A DNA stretch of 64,000 nt from Hyphomonadaceae bacterium JAD_PAG50586_4 (GTDB taxonomy: Bacteria; Pseudomonadota; Alphaproteobacteria; Caulobacterales; Aquidulcibacteraceae). Location of the stretch: contig CP096134.1 in assembly GCA_023242925.1 (NCBI GenBank), forward strand, positions 3,119,501 to 3,183,500. Reading direction: 5' to 3'. Within the stretch, counting starts at the first letter, position 1, and every line of letters begins with the position of its first letter. Shown here piece by piece: positions 49,386 through 60,702 of this stretch. The notes under the pieces were generated by a model. It was not told where the DNA came from, made no database searches, and was given only the letters and a program-made list of their open reading frames with translations. Both the position numbers and the translations under genes were made by a program.

Positions 49386-50263
49386 TGGCCGACACACCGA
49401 TCATCCGCATCGAGCGCACGCTCACCGCGCCAGCCGCGCGTGTGTTCGATGCCTGGCTCGATCCAGTTTGGATCGGTCGCTTCATGTTCGGCCCGCATCT
49501 GCGCGACGAACAAATCGTCAGCCTCAGCAATCAAGCGCATGTTGGCGGGATTTTCAGCTATCGCGTCACGCGCCAGGGCGTCGAGATCAATCACACCGGC
49601 ACGTATCGCGAAATCGATCGGCCCCGGCGTTTGGTATTCACCTGGGGCGTCGATGTCGAGCAAGGCGATCAAAGCGTCGTGACGATCGAGATCGCGCCGC
49701 AAGGCGAAAACTGCGCACTCACCCTGACGCACCGTTTGCATCCGGATTGGACCGACTACGCCGAACGCACCCAACAAGGCTGGACCAAGATCGTCGGCGA
49801 TCTGATCGCGAGCTTCACGCGAGACTACGCGCGCGCTCAACAGATCTCCTGCTCCGCTGAGCAGTGCTTTGGCGCTCTAACACAAGAGATTGACGCATGG
49901 TGGTCGGCGCACACTGAAGGCCGCGCGGATGCGGAAGGCAGTGAGTTCACAGTGCGCTTCGGCGCTACCTTCAAGCGTTTCAAGATCGTGGGCCTGGAGG
50001 CCAATCGCGCTGTCGCCTGGCGCTGCGTTGAGAGCTATCTCGATCTGGACAGCCTCTCGGTGAAGTCCGAATGGGACGACACCGATATTCGCTGGACGAT
50101 CCAGCCGCATGACGGGGGCGTGTTGCTAGGCGTCATGCATATTGGTTTGAACCCTGGCGTCGGTTGCTTCGACGCATGCGCACAAGGTTGGGACCATTTC
50201 CTCGTCAACAGCTTAAAGCCGCTCTTGGAAACTGGCGTGGGCCATCCACACGTCGAGCCTTAA
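49385..50263 (+). CDS. Tandem double SRPBCC domain protein
   Basis: 292 residues, about twice the family length. Domain 1 (1-145): IIRIERTLTAPAARVFDAWLDPVWIGRFMFGPH, IFSYRVTRQGVEINHTGTYREI, HPDWTDYAERTQQGWTKIVGDL. Domain 2 (about 150-290): ISCSAEQCFGALTQEIDAWWSAHTEGRAD, FTVRFGATFKRFKIVGLEANRAVAWR and the final GWDHFLVNSLKPLLETG. Both halves have their own terminal helix. No frame change is involved, so the fusion is real in this sequence. Translationally coupled to the preceding SRPBCC gene. Confidence 0.8.
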   Translation: MADTPIIRIERTLTAPAARVFDAWLDPVWIGRFMFGPHLRDEQIVSLSNQAHVGGIFSYRVTRQGVEINHTGTYREIDRPRRLVFTWGVDVEQGDQSVVTIEIAPQGENCALTLTHRLHPDWTDYAERTQQGWTKIVGDLIASFTRDYARAQQISCSAEQCFGALTQEIDAWWSAHTEGRADAEGSEFTVRFGATFKRFKIVGLEANRAVAWRCVESYLDLDSLSVKSEWDDTDIRWTIQPHDGGVLLGVMHIGLNPGVGCFDACAQGWDHFLVNSLKPLLETGVGHPHVEP

Positions 50264-50634
50264 GTGTGCTGCACCACGCTCAGCAAATTCAAATCCGGAT
50301 CGTGAAACCACGCGACTTTCGCGCCGTCCGGCGCTGACCAAATGCCTTTGGCGTCCTGCACGAAGAACGGATAGCGCGCAAAGACGACGCCCCTGGCGGT
50401 CAGCGCGTCCACTTCGGCCCCTATGTCATCGACGTTGAACGCGAGCACAGCATAAGCTGGCGGCGTCACGGCCGGCACGCGCGAAATGCGGATACGGCCA
50501 TTCTTGCCCTCGAACACCAACGCAAAGCCGTCGTCGTTGACAAATTTCAGCCCGAGCACATCGCCGTAAAACGCCTTCGCCGCCTCAGGCTTCAAGGTGC
50601 CGATCAACGGCGTGAACGGTGCTGCAGCAAGCAT
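50260..50634 (-). CDS. VOC family protein
   Basis: 124 residues. FTPLIGTLKPEAAKAFYGDVLGLKFVNDDGFALVFEGKNG, AVLAFNVDDIGAEVDALTARGVVF and DGAKVAWFHDPDLNLLSVVQ give a complete VOC fold with the terminal DPDxN motif. Its last bases overlap the end of the convergent double-SRPBCC gene by four. Substrate unknown. Confidence 0.83.
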   Translation of the reverse strand: MLAAAPFTPLIGTLKPEAAKAFYGDVLGLKFVNDDGFALVFEGKNGRIRISRVPAVTPPAYAVLAFNVDDIGAEVDALTARGVVFARYPFFVQDAKGIWSAPDGAKVAWFHDPDLNLLSVVQHT

Positions 50635-50663
50635 GGGCGGGCTCCTCTGAGGCGCAACCTAAC

Positions 50664-50699
50664 CCCAAAACAAAACCGCCGACCAGGGGCCGACGGTTC
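50664..50699 (-). terminator. Terminator of the ftsH/Tol-Pal operon
   Basis: Minus strand: AACCGTCGGC, CCCT loop, GGTCGGCGGTT, then TTTGTTTTG; two mismatched pairs in the stem. It is just past the ftsH stop. Confidence 0.8.
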
Positions 50700-50708
50700 G
50701 TTTCGTTC

Positions 50709-52636
<1,928 letters not shown>

Positions 52637-52787
52637 TGAGCAACCTTCTGGCCGCCGCCAAGCGTCGAGCCCAGCGCGGAAACACTTTCTTCAGCAAGAT
52701 AGGGACCGCACCCGCCGCTGAACACCCCTAACTAGCATGATCCCGGTCAAGGGCCGGTGAACGCGAACGTAGAAATTTGCCTTAATT

Positions 52788-54017
52788 TCACAGGGGTTGC
52801 AGCGGGTTAACCGCACTGGCCAGCGCGTGCCGCACGCGATCGGCGGCGAGTGGGCGCCATTCCACCGCACCTTCCGTCTGCTGGAGCGTCAATCGGCGGC
52901 CGTTTTTCTCCAGTGCAACGAGGGCGGCGTTGCGTTCTGGAACAGCACGCCAGCCGCTTTCGCGCGCTGTGAGCGCAATGCGACCATCCCAAATCGTAAC
53001 CGCGTTTACCGACAGATTGAGCGGCGCCAAGGGCGCTGCACCTCCAGCGCGGCCGAGTGCTGCGCCGGGGTCGCGCGTGAGCGCGAGCCGGTCGCCGGCG
53101 TTGCGGAAGCTGACGCCGCTATGGGTGCCGCCTTGGTAATCGACAGCGAACACACGCGGCTCGAGTTGCGCCATCACCGAAAACGGCGCTTCGCGTGCAG
53201 CGCCGCTGGCGGCGGCCATCAACACCGCTAACGCGCGCTGGCGCACGAGATGCGGTCCGGCCCAGGTCGCGCGTGCAATGGAGATCGTCGGCTCAAGATC
53301 TGCGCGTTCGATCAAAGCGAGCGCGGCGCGATCGAGTGCATTCGCATGATCGCGCAGCCGCGCGGCGAGCGCGGCCAGGCGCATCGGGTCGAAACCTTCA
53401 CACTCAAGCTTAGCGAGCCGCGCGCGGATACGGACGCGCTCGAATTTCGGATTGGCGTTGGCGGGATCTTCGATCCAGTCGGCGCTCTGCTCACGCAGGT
53501 ATGCACGGAGCTCCTCGCGCCGTGCGCTTAGCAACGGCCGCGCAACGTAGAGCCCCAGCCCTTCTGGCCACATCGGCGCGGCCGCGAAAGGTGCGATGCC
53601 GGCAAGGCCGCGCCAGCTTGAGCCAGCGCCGGCGCGCATGAACACCGTCTCGGCTTGATCGTCCGCATTGTGCGCCGTGGCGATCACATGCGCGCCGATC
53701 TGGCGGGCGTGCTCACACAACGCCGCGTAGCGCGCCTCGCGCGCGGCGCGCTGTGCGCGGTTTGCGCCTTCTGGCCAGCCGAGCGTGAGAATTGTCCCGC
53801 GCACGCCAAGAGCTTCGGCAAAGCCGAGCGCGCGGCGTGCATCAGCATCAGAGCCCTCGCGTAGCGCGTGATCCACCACGCCTGCACGCACAGCGTCCGC
53901 GCCGTGTTCGGCGACAAGCAGGCCCAACAGCGCAACGGAATCGCCGCCGCCGGAAAGCGCCACGAGCATCGGCCCGCCGCACGCGCGCATGCGCTCGATC
54001 GTCAGCCGATCGAGCAT
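52788..54017 (-). CDS. tilS: tRNA(Ile)-lysidine synthetase
   Basis: 409 residues. The PP-loop ATP motif is VALSGGGDSVALLGLL; the second landmark ATAHNADDQAETVFMRAGAGSSWRGLAGI includes the conserved GAG-hinge; RPLLSARREELRAYLREQSADWIEDPAN is the catalytic C-terminal part of the N-domain. It converts the wobble C34 of tRNA-Ile(CAU) to lysidine, essential for AUA decoding. Placed between cpoB and ftsH, the standard order in proteobacteria. No frameshift. Confidence 0.95.
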   Translation of the reverse strand: MLDRLTIERMRACGGPMLVALSGGGDSVALLGLLVAEHGADAVRAGVVDHALREGSDADARRALGFAEALGVRGTILTLGWPEGANRAQRAAREARYAALCEHARQIGAHVIATAHNADDQAETVFMRAGAGSSWRGLAGIAPFAAAPMWPEGLGLYVARPLLSARREELRAYLREQSADWIEDPANANPKFERVRIRARLAKLECEGFDPMRLAALAARLRDHANALDRAALALIERADLEPTISIARATWAGPHLVRQRALAVLMAAASGAAREAPFSVMAQLEPRVFAVDYQGGTHSGVSFRNAGDRLALTRDPGAALGRAGGAAPLAPLNLSVNAVTIWDGRIALTARESGWRAVPERNAALVALEKNGRRLTLQQTEGAVEWRPLAADRVRHALASAVNPLQPL

Positions 54018-54032
54018 AGGGGCTTCAGTGGC

Positions 54033-54906
54033 TTAGGCGCCGCACTGCGCGGCGCGGGCTTCGCGCGCGGCGAGATCGCGGATGTTGCGGGGCGCGTTGG
54101 GATAGCGCGTGGTAAGCGAGGAAAACGCGCCGCAGCCTTCCGCACGACGGTCGCCGCCGACGAGCGCCATACCGAGGCGCACTTGTGCTTCGGCGCCCGC
54201 GGGCCGTTCGGCGCTGCGCGCATGTACCCGAGGAAGTTCGTAGCTGCATCGTTGTAATTGTTACGCGCCAACTGCGTGTAGGCGAGCCAGAAACGTGCAT
54301 CGACGGCCGTGTTCGCACGCGGATGCGCCTGCAGGAAGTCCGCGAACGCCGTTTCCGCTTCCGCCAATTGGCCGGCCACCAGCAATTCGCGGGCGCGGCT
54401 ATATTGCGCCGCCGGATCGGCGGGCGCAGCGGCCTGCGCGGGCGGCGGGTTCATCCCTGACGGCGCAACGGAAGCCGGCATGGTGCCGAGCGTGCCCACG
54501 GCGGCGCGTTGGGCCTCATTCAAATTCGAGTTCGAAGCTTGGCCGCCGCCGCCGTTCGGCGCGGGCGGTGTGGGTTGCGCACCACCCGGAGCAGGCGCCG
54601 CGCCCTCAGCCGGCGGCGTCGCCAACGTTTGGTTCACGCCAGCGAGTTCGCCGACCATGCCGCGCAGGCGGGTGATTTCGCGGTCGCGCTGAATTATCTC
54701 GTATTGGAGGCGTTCGTTATCCGCCGTCGCTTCGCGGAGCTGGCCTTCCAACTCCTCGATGCGATCCTGGCGCGCGTCGGCCTGGCCGAACGCGGGCGGC
54801 GGCAACGTGGTCTGCGCCGCAGCGGGTGCTGCAAAGAAAGCCCGGCCGCGGCGATGAAAGCCGCGAGCCGGGTGTGTTTGAAAATGGCTGCCGATCGATG
54901 CGTCAT
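54033..54906 (-). CDS. cpoB: Cell-division coordinator CpoB / YbgF (two frameshifts in this assembly)
   Basis: 291 residues when repaired: signal peptide (RLAAFIAAAGL onward to AQTT), a coiled coil (RIEELEGQLREATADNERLQYEIIQRDREITRLRGM), a Pro/Gly/Ala linker, and TPR repeats (ARELLVAGQLAEAETAFADFLQAHP onward). Breaks lie near 54833-54840 (one T missing in the signal-peptide region, minus strand) and at 54187-54192, where one G restores GPRAPEAQVRLGMALVGGDRRAE and the stop at 54033. Periplasmic partner of TolA that links peptidoglycan synthesis to outer-membrane constriction. Lies after pal. Confidence 0.9.
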
Positions 54907-55009
54907 GGGCGTATTCCTAGCCGACCTCGCTCGGGCCAAATTTTGGCGGAGCCGCCGCTTTCAGGAAAAGTGTGCAGCGGTTTTCCGTCCGAAAGCGGCG
55001 CCAACCAAA

Positions 55010-55506
55010 TTACGAGACGGCGCCGGATACGATCTGCGTGTGACCATTGCGGTTCACGCTCCAGGCTTCCTCGTTGGTGCGCGGATCGAGCGGACGCTCC
55101 TTGCCATACGAGACAGTTTCAGCGCGGTTCGCAGCGATGCCGAGCGACACGAGATAGTCGCGTACGGCGGCGGCGCGGCGGGCGCCGAGGGCGAGGTTGT
55201 ATTCACGCGTGCCGCGTTCGTCGGCGTTGCCGGCGACGAGGATGCGGACGTTCGGATATTGGCGCAGCCAAGCCGCTTGGCGCTCGAGCACCGAGCGCGC
55301 TTCGGCCGAGAGATCGAAACGGTCATAGCCAAAAACACGCGATCGCCGACCGACACGCGGAAATCTTCCACCGAGCCCGGGACCGGACCTTGCGGCGTCT
55401 CGACCTGCGGGGTCGGGGTCGGCGTCGGGGTTGGGGTGGGCTCAGGACGGCTGGCGCACGCGGCCAGCGATGCGATGGCGGCAGTGGCGATCAAAAACTT
55501 ACGCAT
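55010..55506 (-). CDS. pal: Peptidoglycan-associated lipoprotein Pal (frameshifted in this assembly)
   Basis: 165 residues when repaired. MRKFLIATAAIASLAACASR ends in a lipobox (LAAC), then a TP-repeat linker (PTPTPTPTPTP). The OmpA-like domain has VERQAAWLRQYPNVRILVAGNADERGTREYNLALGARRA and the diaminopimelate-binding residues. The break is the A run 55331-55335 (plus strand); one base restores GDRVFFGYDRFDLSAEARSV. Outer-membrane anchor of the Tol-Pal system; binds TolB. Confidence 0.95.
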
Positions 55507-55612
55507 ATGGTTAGTCCCCTTTCAGCGTGGCGTTCGGCGAACGCTGGTACCCCGGCTCGGAGCGATAATGTTGCACAAGACAAAAAGTTCCTAGCGCACA
55601 AACGTGACGTGA

Positions 55613-56926
55613 TCACGGCAAAAGTGGCGACCAGGCAGGGTCAGAAGCGTCAGTTTGCGTTGGAATCTCACGCAAATTGCGCCCGGTAAGGTCAACGGAC
55701 CACAACCGCGGGCCCGTGCCGCGTCCCTCACGGAAGAACATGATCACACGCCCATTAGGCGACCACGTCGGCGCTTCGTCGAGATAGCTTTCGGTTAAGA
55801 TGCGTTCACCAGAACCATCCGGGCGCATGACGCCAATCGCAAAGCGGCCACCACCCTGGCGCGTAAACGCGATGAGATCGCCGCGCGGCGACCACACCGG
55901 CGTCGAGTAACGTCCTTCGCCAAAGCTGATGCGGCGCTGGCCCGAACCATCGGCGTTCATCACATAAAGCTGCGGAGAACCGCCGCGATCCGAATTGAAC
56001 ACGATCTGCGCGCCATCCGGCGAATAGCTGGGCGAGGTGTCGATCGCAGCGTGATTGGTGAGCCGCGTGCGCGCGCGCGAACGCATGTCCATCGAGAAGA
56101 TTTCGGAATTGCCGTTCATGTCGAGCGTGAACACGATGCGCGACCCATCCGGCGCGAAACGCGGCGAGAAGGTCATGCCCGGAAAATCGCCCAGAACTTC
56201 GCGGCGATTGGTCTCCAGATTGTAGAGGAACACGCGCGGCGCGCCTGTCTCGAAGCTCATGTAGGTGATCATTTGCGTGGACGGCGAAAAGCGCGGCGTC
56301 AGCACCATCGCGTCGGCGCCCGTCAGAAAAAACGGATTGGCGCCGTCCTGATCCATGATCATCAGGCGCTTCACGCGGCGCGTGCGCGGGCCACTTTCAG
56401 AGACGAACACGATGCGCGTGTCGAAATAGCCGCGCTCACCGGTGAGCTGTTCGTAGATTTGATCCGAGATGCGGTGGGCGATGCGGCGCCAATTGTCCGG
56501 CGTCGTGGCGTATTGAAAGCCGGTCAGAGAGGTTTCGCCGAATGTATCCCACAGGCGAAACTCGATGCGGATGCGGCCGTCCGGCAGCGGCGTGACTTGG
56601 CCGACGACCAAAGCCTGCGCGTCAATGATGCGCCAATCGGCAAAGCGCGGCGGCACTTCCATCGCGCTGATGCGCTCGATGAAAGCGCTCGACGGGATCG
56701 GCCGGAAGAGCGAGGAGCGTTCGAGATTGGCGCGGATCACGCCGGCGACGTCACGGCCGACTTGCTGGGCTGCTGGCGTGCCGCCCATGAAATCGTTCAC
56801 CGCAATCGGCATCGGATTGAGGTGGCCTTCGTTGATGTCCACGCGCAGCTGTGCGCTTGCGGGCGCCGCGAAAGCAAAGAGAAGCGCTACGGCGAATGCG
56901 GCGAAAAAGGCTCGGATCAAGCGCAT
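55613..56926 (-). CDS. tolB: Tol-Pal system beta-propeller protein TolB
   Basis: 437 residues from the ATG at 56926 (GAGAGA upstream); a GTG five codons earlier overlaps the tolA stop. Signal peptide [21 protein letters not shown]-terminal alpha/beta domain to about 160, then propeller blades each with SPDG-type motifs ([66 protein letters not shown]). It couples Pal release to the inner-membrane motor. Confidence 0.96.
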   Translation of the reverse strand: MRLIRAFFAAFAVALLFAFAAPASAQLRVDINEGHLNPMPIAVNDFMGGTPAAQQVGRDVAGVIRANLERSSLFRPIPSSAFIERISAMEVPPRFADWRIIDAQALVVGQVTPLPDGRIRIEFRLWDTFGETSLTGFQYATTPDNWRRIAHRISDQIYEQLTGERGYFDTRIVFVSESGPRTRRVKRLMIMDQDGANPFFLTGADAMVLTPRFSPSTQMITYMSFETGAPRVFLYNLETNRREVLGDFPGMTFSPRFAPDGSRIVFTLDMNGNSEIFSMDMRSRARTRLTNHAAIDTSPSYSPDGAQIVFNSDRGGSPQLYVMNADGSGQRRISFGEGRYSTPVWSPRGDLIAFTRQGGGRFAIGVMRPDGSGERILTESYLDEAPTWSPNGRVIMFFREGRGTGPRLWSVDLTGRNLREIPTQTDASDPAWSPLLP

Positions 56927-56937
56927 TTTGGTCTCTC

Positions 56938-57669
56938 TCACAAACTCGGACGGAAGGTATAAACCTGCCGACGCCAGACGTCATAGCGCTCACCGACAAC
57001 AGGATCGTCCGCGAACGGGAATGGATCGCACGTGTGCACCGCACGGAGCGCGGCCTCAACCGCTGTGCGCATGGCGGGGTCGAACGTCGAATTGCGCGGA
57101 TTGGTAACGCGCGGCTGGCCGTTCAGTGTTCCGTTGCGATTGAGATCAAACTCAACCGTCACCACCAAGCGATCCGGATCGGGCAAGTCGGCCGGCATGC
57201 GCCAGCAGCGACGCAAATGCGCGCGCGCCAAGGCGCGGGCGCGATCTTCGAGCGCGACGAACTCCGCCGTTCCCGGCCCCGCCCCCTGACGCGTGTTCTC
57301 TGCGATATCGCCGTTGTTCGGGCGCGGACGGGCGCGATCCTTGCTGCGATCGATCAAGCCTGGATCGTTGAGTAGGTTTTCAAACGCGTCCTGATTGCGA
57401 TCGCGCGGGCGCGGCGCAGGCTCCGATGCGGAGGCTGGCGTCGTCTCCGCTTCCTCCGGAACCGTTTCATCCTGCGCGGCGGTTTCTTGCTCTTGCGCCT
57501 CAGCCTCTTGCCGCGCGCGTACGTTGGACTCCACCGCAACGTCCACGATCTCGACAGGCACGACAGCGCCCGCCATCGGCAACAGCGCCGGGCGCGTTTC
57601 CCAAACCAACATCGTCATCCAGACGGCGCCGATATGGGCGATAATCGAGACGATGACGCCTGGGCGCAT
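56938..57669 (-). CDS. tolA: TolA-like energy-transducing protein
   Basis: 243 residues from the ATG at 57669. One N-terminal helix ([19 protein letters not shown]), an acidic Glu/Gln/Ala-rich stalk ([16 protein letters not shown]...), a Pro/Arg linker, and a C-terminal domain ([35 protein letters not shown]) of TolA/TonB type. The stalk is far shorter than E. coli TolA but is normal for Caulobacterales. It transmits proton-motive force from TolQR to TolB/Pal. Start is two bases after the tolR stop. Confidence 0.88.
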   Translation of the reverse strand: MRPGVIVSIIAHIGAVWMTMLVWETRPALLPMAGAVVPVEIVDVAVESNVRARQEAEAQEQETAAQDETVPEEAETTPASASEPAPRPRDRNQDAFENLLNDPGLIDRSKDRARPRPNNGDIAENTRQGAGPGTAEFVALEDRARALARAHLRRCWRMPADLPDPDRLVVTVEFDLNRNGTLNGQPRVTNPRNSTFDPAMRTAVEAALRAVHTCDPFPFADDPVVGERYDVWRRQVYTFRPSL

Positions 57670-57671
57670 GT

Positions 57672-58142
57672 CTAGTCGCCCCCGCCGGCCGTACTCCGTT
57701 GGCCGCCTTCTTGGGTGTCCGTCACCAATTGAAGCTTGGTGAAGCCGCCCGAGCTTACGCTTGCCAGCACTTGCGCCATCGTATCCCACGAGGTGCGCGC
57801 GTCGCCGCGAATATAGATAGCGCGATCATAGCCATTGTTGGAAATGGCGCGCAGGTTCAGCACCAGCTCTTCCACCGTGACCTGCGTTTCCTGCAGGAAA
57901 ATCACGCCGTCATCGCGAATAGTGATCGAGAGCGGCTCGGTTTCGGCCGGCGATTGCTTGGCTTCCGTGCGCGGCAATTCAATTGGAATGCTCACAGTGA
58001 GCAAGGGCGCCGTGACCATGAACACGATGAGCAGCACGAGCATCACGTCCACGAACGGCGTGACGTTGATTTCGCTCAGTCGGCCGCGGCGACGTCGATT
58101 GCGCCGCCCGCCTCCCGACGAAGGCGCAAGACCCATGCCCAT
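57672..58142 (-). CDS. tolR: ExbD/TolR-family proton-channel subunit
   Basis: 156 residues. SEINVTPFVDVMLVLLIVFM is the single membrane helix with the proton-relay Asp; the periplasmic domain (LPRTEAKQSPAETEPLSITIRDDG onward) is the ExbD/TolR fold. The start overlaps the tolQ stop (TAATG). An Arg-rich, Gly-rich cytosolic leader precedes the helix. Confidence 0.95.
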   Translation of the reverse strand: MGMGLAPSSGGGRRNRRRRGRLSEINVTPFVDVMLVLLIVFMVTAPLLTVSIPIELPRTEAKQSPAETEPLSITIRDDGVIFLQETQVTVEELVLNLRAISNNGYDRAIYIRGDARTSWDTMAQVLASVSSGGFTKLQLVTDTQEGGQRSTAGGGD

Positions 58143-58831
58143 TAGCGTTCGCCTAGGCGGCGCGACAGGCGCGCGGCGACTTCATCGCTGAAGGTTTCAA
58201 GCCGGTCAGCGAAACGATCGAGGTCGCCCGAGAATTTGTTGTAGAAAATAACCGCCGGAATGGCGGCCACGAGACCCAGACCCGTCGCGAACAGAGCTTC
58301 TGCAATGCCGGGTGCTACGACGGCCAGATTGGTTTGTTGTTGTTGGGCGATATTGGTGAAGGCGTTCATGATGCCCCACACCGTGCCGAAGAGGCCAATG
58401 AACGGCGCCGAGGCGCCCACCGTAGCTAGCACGCCAAGATTGCGCGCAGCGCGGCCCAGTTCGCGCGACACTTGCGCCTGCATCAAGCGATCGGCCCGCG
58501 CAAGCAGAAGATTGGCGGCGTCGCCTGTGGGCATTCCGGTGCGCCGCGCGTCGCGAAACTCGCGCGCCGCCGCTGCGAACACGCGCGCCAGCGCATCGCG
58601 CGGCTTATCGCTGCCGCGATCGTCGATCTCATCGACGGTGCGGCCCGAGAAGAAGTCGCGCTCGAATTTACGCGCACTCTGCTCCAGGTCGCCAAATTGC
58701 ATCCATTTGTCGACGGCCACTGCCCATGACCAGATCGAGGCGATAGCCAGGATCAGCATCACCACCTTCACGACGGGATCGGCCTGAAGGAATAACGAAA
58801 AGACGGTGATCTGTTCTGCGCCGGATTCCAT
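58142..58831 (-). CDS. tolQ: TolQ-type MotA/TolQ/ExbB proton channel
   Basis: 229 residues with three membrane helices (VKVVMLILAIASIWSWAVAV, VLATVGASAPFIGLFGTVWG, ATGLGLVAAIPAVIFYNKF). The conserved APFIGLFGTVWGIM and ALFATGLGLVAAIPAV segments are the signature of the family. It forms the pentameric motor with TolR. First gene of the tolQRAB-pal-cpoB run; ybgC lies 78 bases upstream, as is usual. Confidence 0.95.
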   Translation of the reverse strand: MESGAEQITVFSLFLQADPVVKVVMLILAIASIWSWAVAVDKWMQFGDLEQSARKFERDFFSGRTVDEIDDRGSDKPRDALARVFAAAAREFRDARRTGMPTGDAANLLLARADRLMQAQVSRELGRAARNLGVLATVGASAPFIGLFGTVWGIMNAFTNIAQQQQTNLAVVAPGIAEALFATGLGLVAAIPAVIFYNKFSGDLDRFADRLETFSDEVAARLSRRLGER

Positions 58832-58909
58832 GCTCGCTCCCGCTTCCGCGACTAAGGATTCAGCCGCGCCCCCGCTGGCTTAACCTGTGCGTTAAGGCCA
58901 GGGAGTTTG

Positions 58910-59371
58910 TCAAAAGCTGGACGCAGACGGCTCTAGAAATGGTTTAAGCCGGTCCAAAAGCACTCCTGGCGGCCTCTTGGGCTTACCTGTGAGGCTTATG
59001 CAACAGACTTGGACCTCCGCCCGGACCAGGATTTCCCCTGCGCGCTCAATCTCCTGGGTGATGAAGATGCGCGGGCCTTTGATCGTTTCGAACATGGAGC
59101 GGACGATCAGCGCGTCGTCGATCCGGGCCGGCTTCACGAATTCGAGGTTAAGTTTGTTAACTGCAAAGCCCAGCGGTTCGGCTTCCGCCAGCAGCAGGCT
59201 GTGGTGCACGCCGGCCAGGCGCAAGAAGTCGCTGCGGCCGCGCTCGCAATAGCGAACGTAATTGGCGTGATAGACGAGGCCGGTGAAATCGGTGTCCTCG
59301 TAATAGATCCGCACCGGCAGAATATGGACCCGGCCCTCGAACCGGCCGGCGCTTGGGGCGTCTTGGCTCAT
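58910..59371 (-). CDS. ybgC: Tol-Pal-associated acyl-CoA thioesterase YbgC
   Basis: 153 residues of hot-dog fold. VRIYYEDTDFTGLVYHANYVRYCERGRSDFLR contains the YEDTDxxGxVYHxxY active-site segment with the catalytic Asp. FVKPARIDDALIVRSMFETIKGPRIFI follows. It hydrolyses short-chain acyl-CoA and is conserved upstream of tolQ. It reads into the Tol-Pal operon. Confidence 0.93.
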   Translation of the reverse strand: MSQDAPSAGRFEGRVHILPVRIYYEDTDFTGLVYHANYVRYCERGRSDFLRLAGVHHSLLLAEAEPLGFAVNKLNLEFVKPARIDDALIVRSMFETIKGPRIFITQEIERAGEILVRAEVQVCCISLTGKPKRPPGVLLDRLKPFLEPSASSF

Positions 59372-59412
59372 GCGCCAGCGCTACACGATTGCCGCGCCAC
59401 GCTCCACACCCA

Positions 59413-60639
59413 TCAATCGCGCGCCGCGACGCGTTCCGCTTGACGAAGCGCGCGCAGGAGATTGCCGCCGGCGAGGCCCGCCAGGTCCGCATCGCTCCAG
59501 CCGCGGCGCGCCAGTTCAACCAACAGCACCGGATAATCCTCCACCCCGTCCAGGCCTTCGGGCAGGAACGGCACGCCGTCATAATCGGAACCGATGCCAA
59601 CATGATCGCGGCCCGCGACACGGCCGATATGTTCGATGTGATCGGCCACGGCCGAAAGCGGCGTTGTCGGGCGCGCATTGGCGCCAGCCCAAGCGACAAG
59701 GCCTGCGCTCACCGCACTCGGATCACCCGGATTGAGCGCCTTCAGCCGCGCTTCCTCGGCCGCGCGATTTGCACTCCAGGTGCGCACGTCGTTGTCGATG
59801 AAGCCCGGATAGAAATTGACCATCACCACGCCGCCATTGGCGCGCACCAGTTCCAGTACGTCGTCGGGCACGTTGCGCGGATGCGGCGTCAGCGCGAATG
59901 CCGACGAGTGCGAGAAGATCACTGGCGCGGTGGTTACACGCAGCGCATCGCGCATGGCGTCCGCTGAAACGTGGCTCAAATCCACCAGCATGCCGACGCG
60001 ATTCATCTCGCGCACAACCTCTTCGCCGAACGGCGAAAGCCCGCCATGGCGGGGCGCATCGGTGGCGCTATCGACCCAATCAGTGTTCTGGCCGTGCGTC
60101 AGCGTCATGTAGAGCACGCCCGCTTGGCGGAACTCGCGCACCAGCGCCAGATTGTTGTTGATCGCCTCGCCGCCCTCCATGCCGAACATCGACGCGATAC
60201 GGCCCGCGCGATGGATGCGCACGATGTCATCGGCGCTATTGGCGAATTCGAACGCACGCGGATAACGCGCAATGATGCGGCGCGTCAGATCAATTTGCTC
60301 GAACGTCGCCTCGGTTGCGGCTGTGCCTTTGAGCGCTGCCGGCACATAGACGGACCAGAATTGCGCGCCCAAGCGGCCTTCGCGCAGACGCGCGATGTCG
60401 GTGTGCAGCGGCGGCGTGAGCTGGCGCGTGTCGCTGTTGAGATCGACAGCGTCGAGATTGTTGTCGTGGCTGTCGCGGATTTCCCAGGGCAAATCGTTGT
60501 GCCCGTCGATCAGCGGCGTGCGCCGCAAAATCCGATCAATCCGTGCGCGCTCCTGGGCCGTCGGCGGCGTCTGCGCCAAGGCCACGCTCGGCGCGACGAT
60601 CAAAGCGACAGCGAACAGAACACTCGAAAGCTTGCGCAT
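59413..60639 (-). CDS. Membrane dipeptidase (peptidase M19 family)
   Basis: 408 residues from the ATG at 60639. Signal peptide MRKLSSVLFAVALIVAPSVALAQ; the zinc-binding motif LIDGHNDLPWEIRD (HxD), MEGGEAI (bridging Glu region), LTHGQNTDW, DLSHVSADAM and FSHSSAFALTPHPRNVPD cover all known ligand positions of renal-dipeptidase-like enzymes, and VGIGSDYDGVPFLPEGLDGV closes the site. Exported, so it cleaves dipeptides in the periplasm. The ribosome-binding region is part of a 28-base perfect palindrome. Confidence 0.92.
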   Translation of the reverse strand: MRKLSSVLFAVALIVAPSVALAQTPPTAQERARIDRILRRTPLIDGHNDLPWEIRDSHDNNLDAVDLNSDTRQLTPPLHTDIARLREGRLGAQFWSVYVPAALKGTAATEATFEQIDLTRRIIARYPRAFEFANSADDIVRIHRAGRIASMFGMEGGEAINNNLALVREFRQAGVLYMTLTHGQNTDWVDSATDAPRHGGLSPFGEEVVREMNRVGMLVDLSHVSADAMRDALRVTTAPVIFSHSSAFALTPHPRNVPDDVLELVRANGGVVMVNFYPGFIDNDVRTWSANRAAEEARLKALNPGDPSAVSAGLVAWAGANARPTTPLSAVADHIEHIGRVAGRDHVGIGSDYDGVPFLPEGLDGVEDYPVLLVELARRGWSDADLAGLAGGNLLRALRQAERVAARD

Positions 60640-60646
60640 GAATTTT

Positions 60647-60674
60647 CCACCCATCCCGATATCGGGATGGGTGG
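60647..60674. repeat. 28-base perfect palindrome over the dipeptidase ribosome-binding site
   Basis: CCACCCATCCCGAT followed directly by its exact complement ATCGGGATGGGTGG, no spacer. The right arm on the minus strand supplies the GGGTGG immediately before the dipeptidase start. It could be an operator, a cruciform or an mRNA hairpin that hides the ribosome-binding site. Confidence 0.8.
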
Positions 60675-60702
60675 TGCTTCATTTACGCGCCCTTTTCAAC
60701 AC

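Noticed and set aside
58879..58896. CtrA-type or operator site between ybgC and tolQ (TTAAC and GTTAA)
   Set aside because: The spacing is eight, not seven, and the dyad is interrupted; insufficient on its own.
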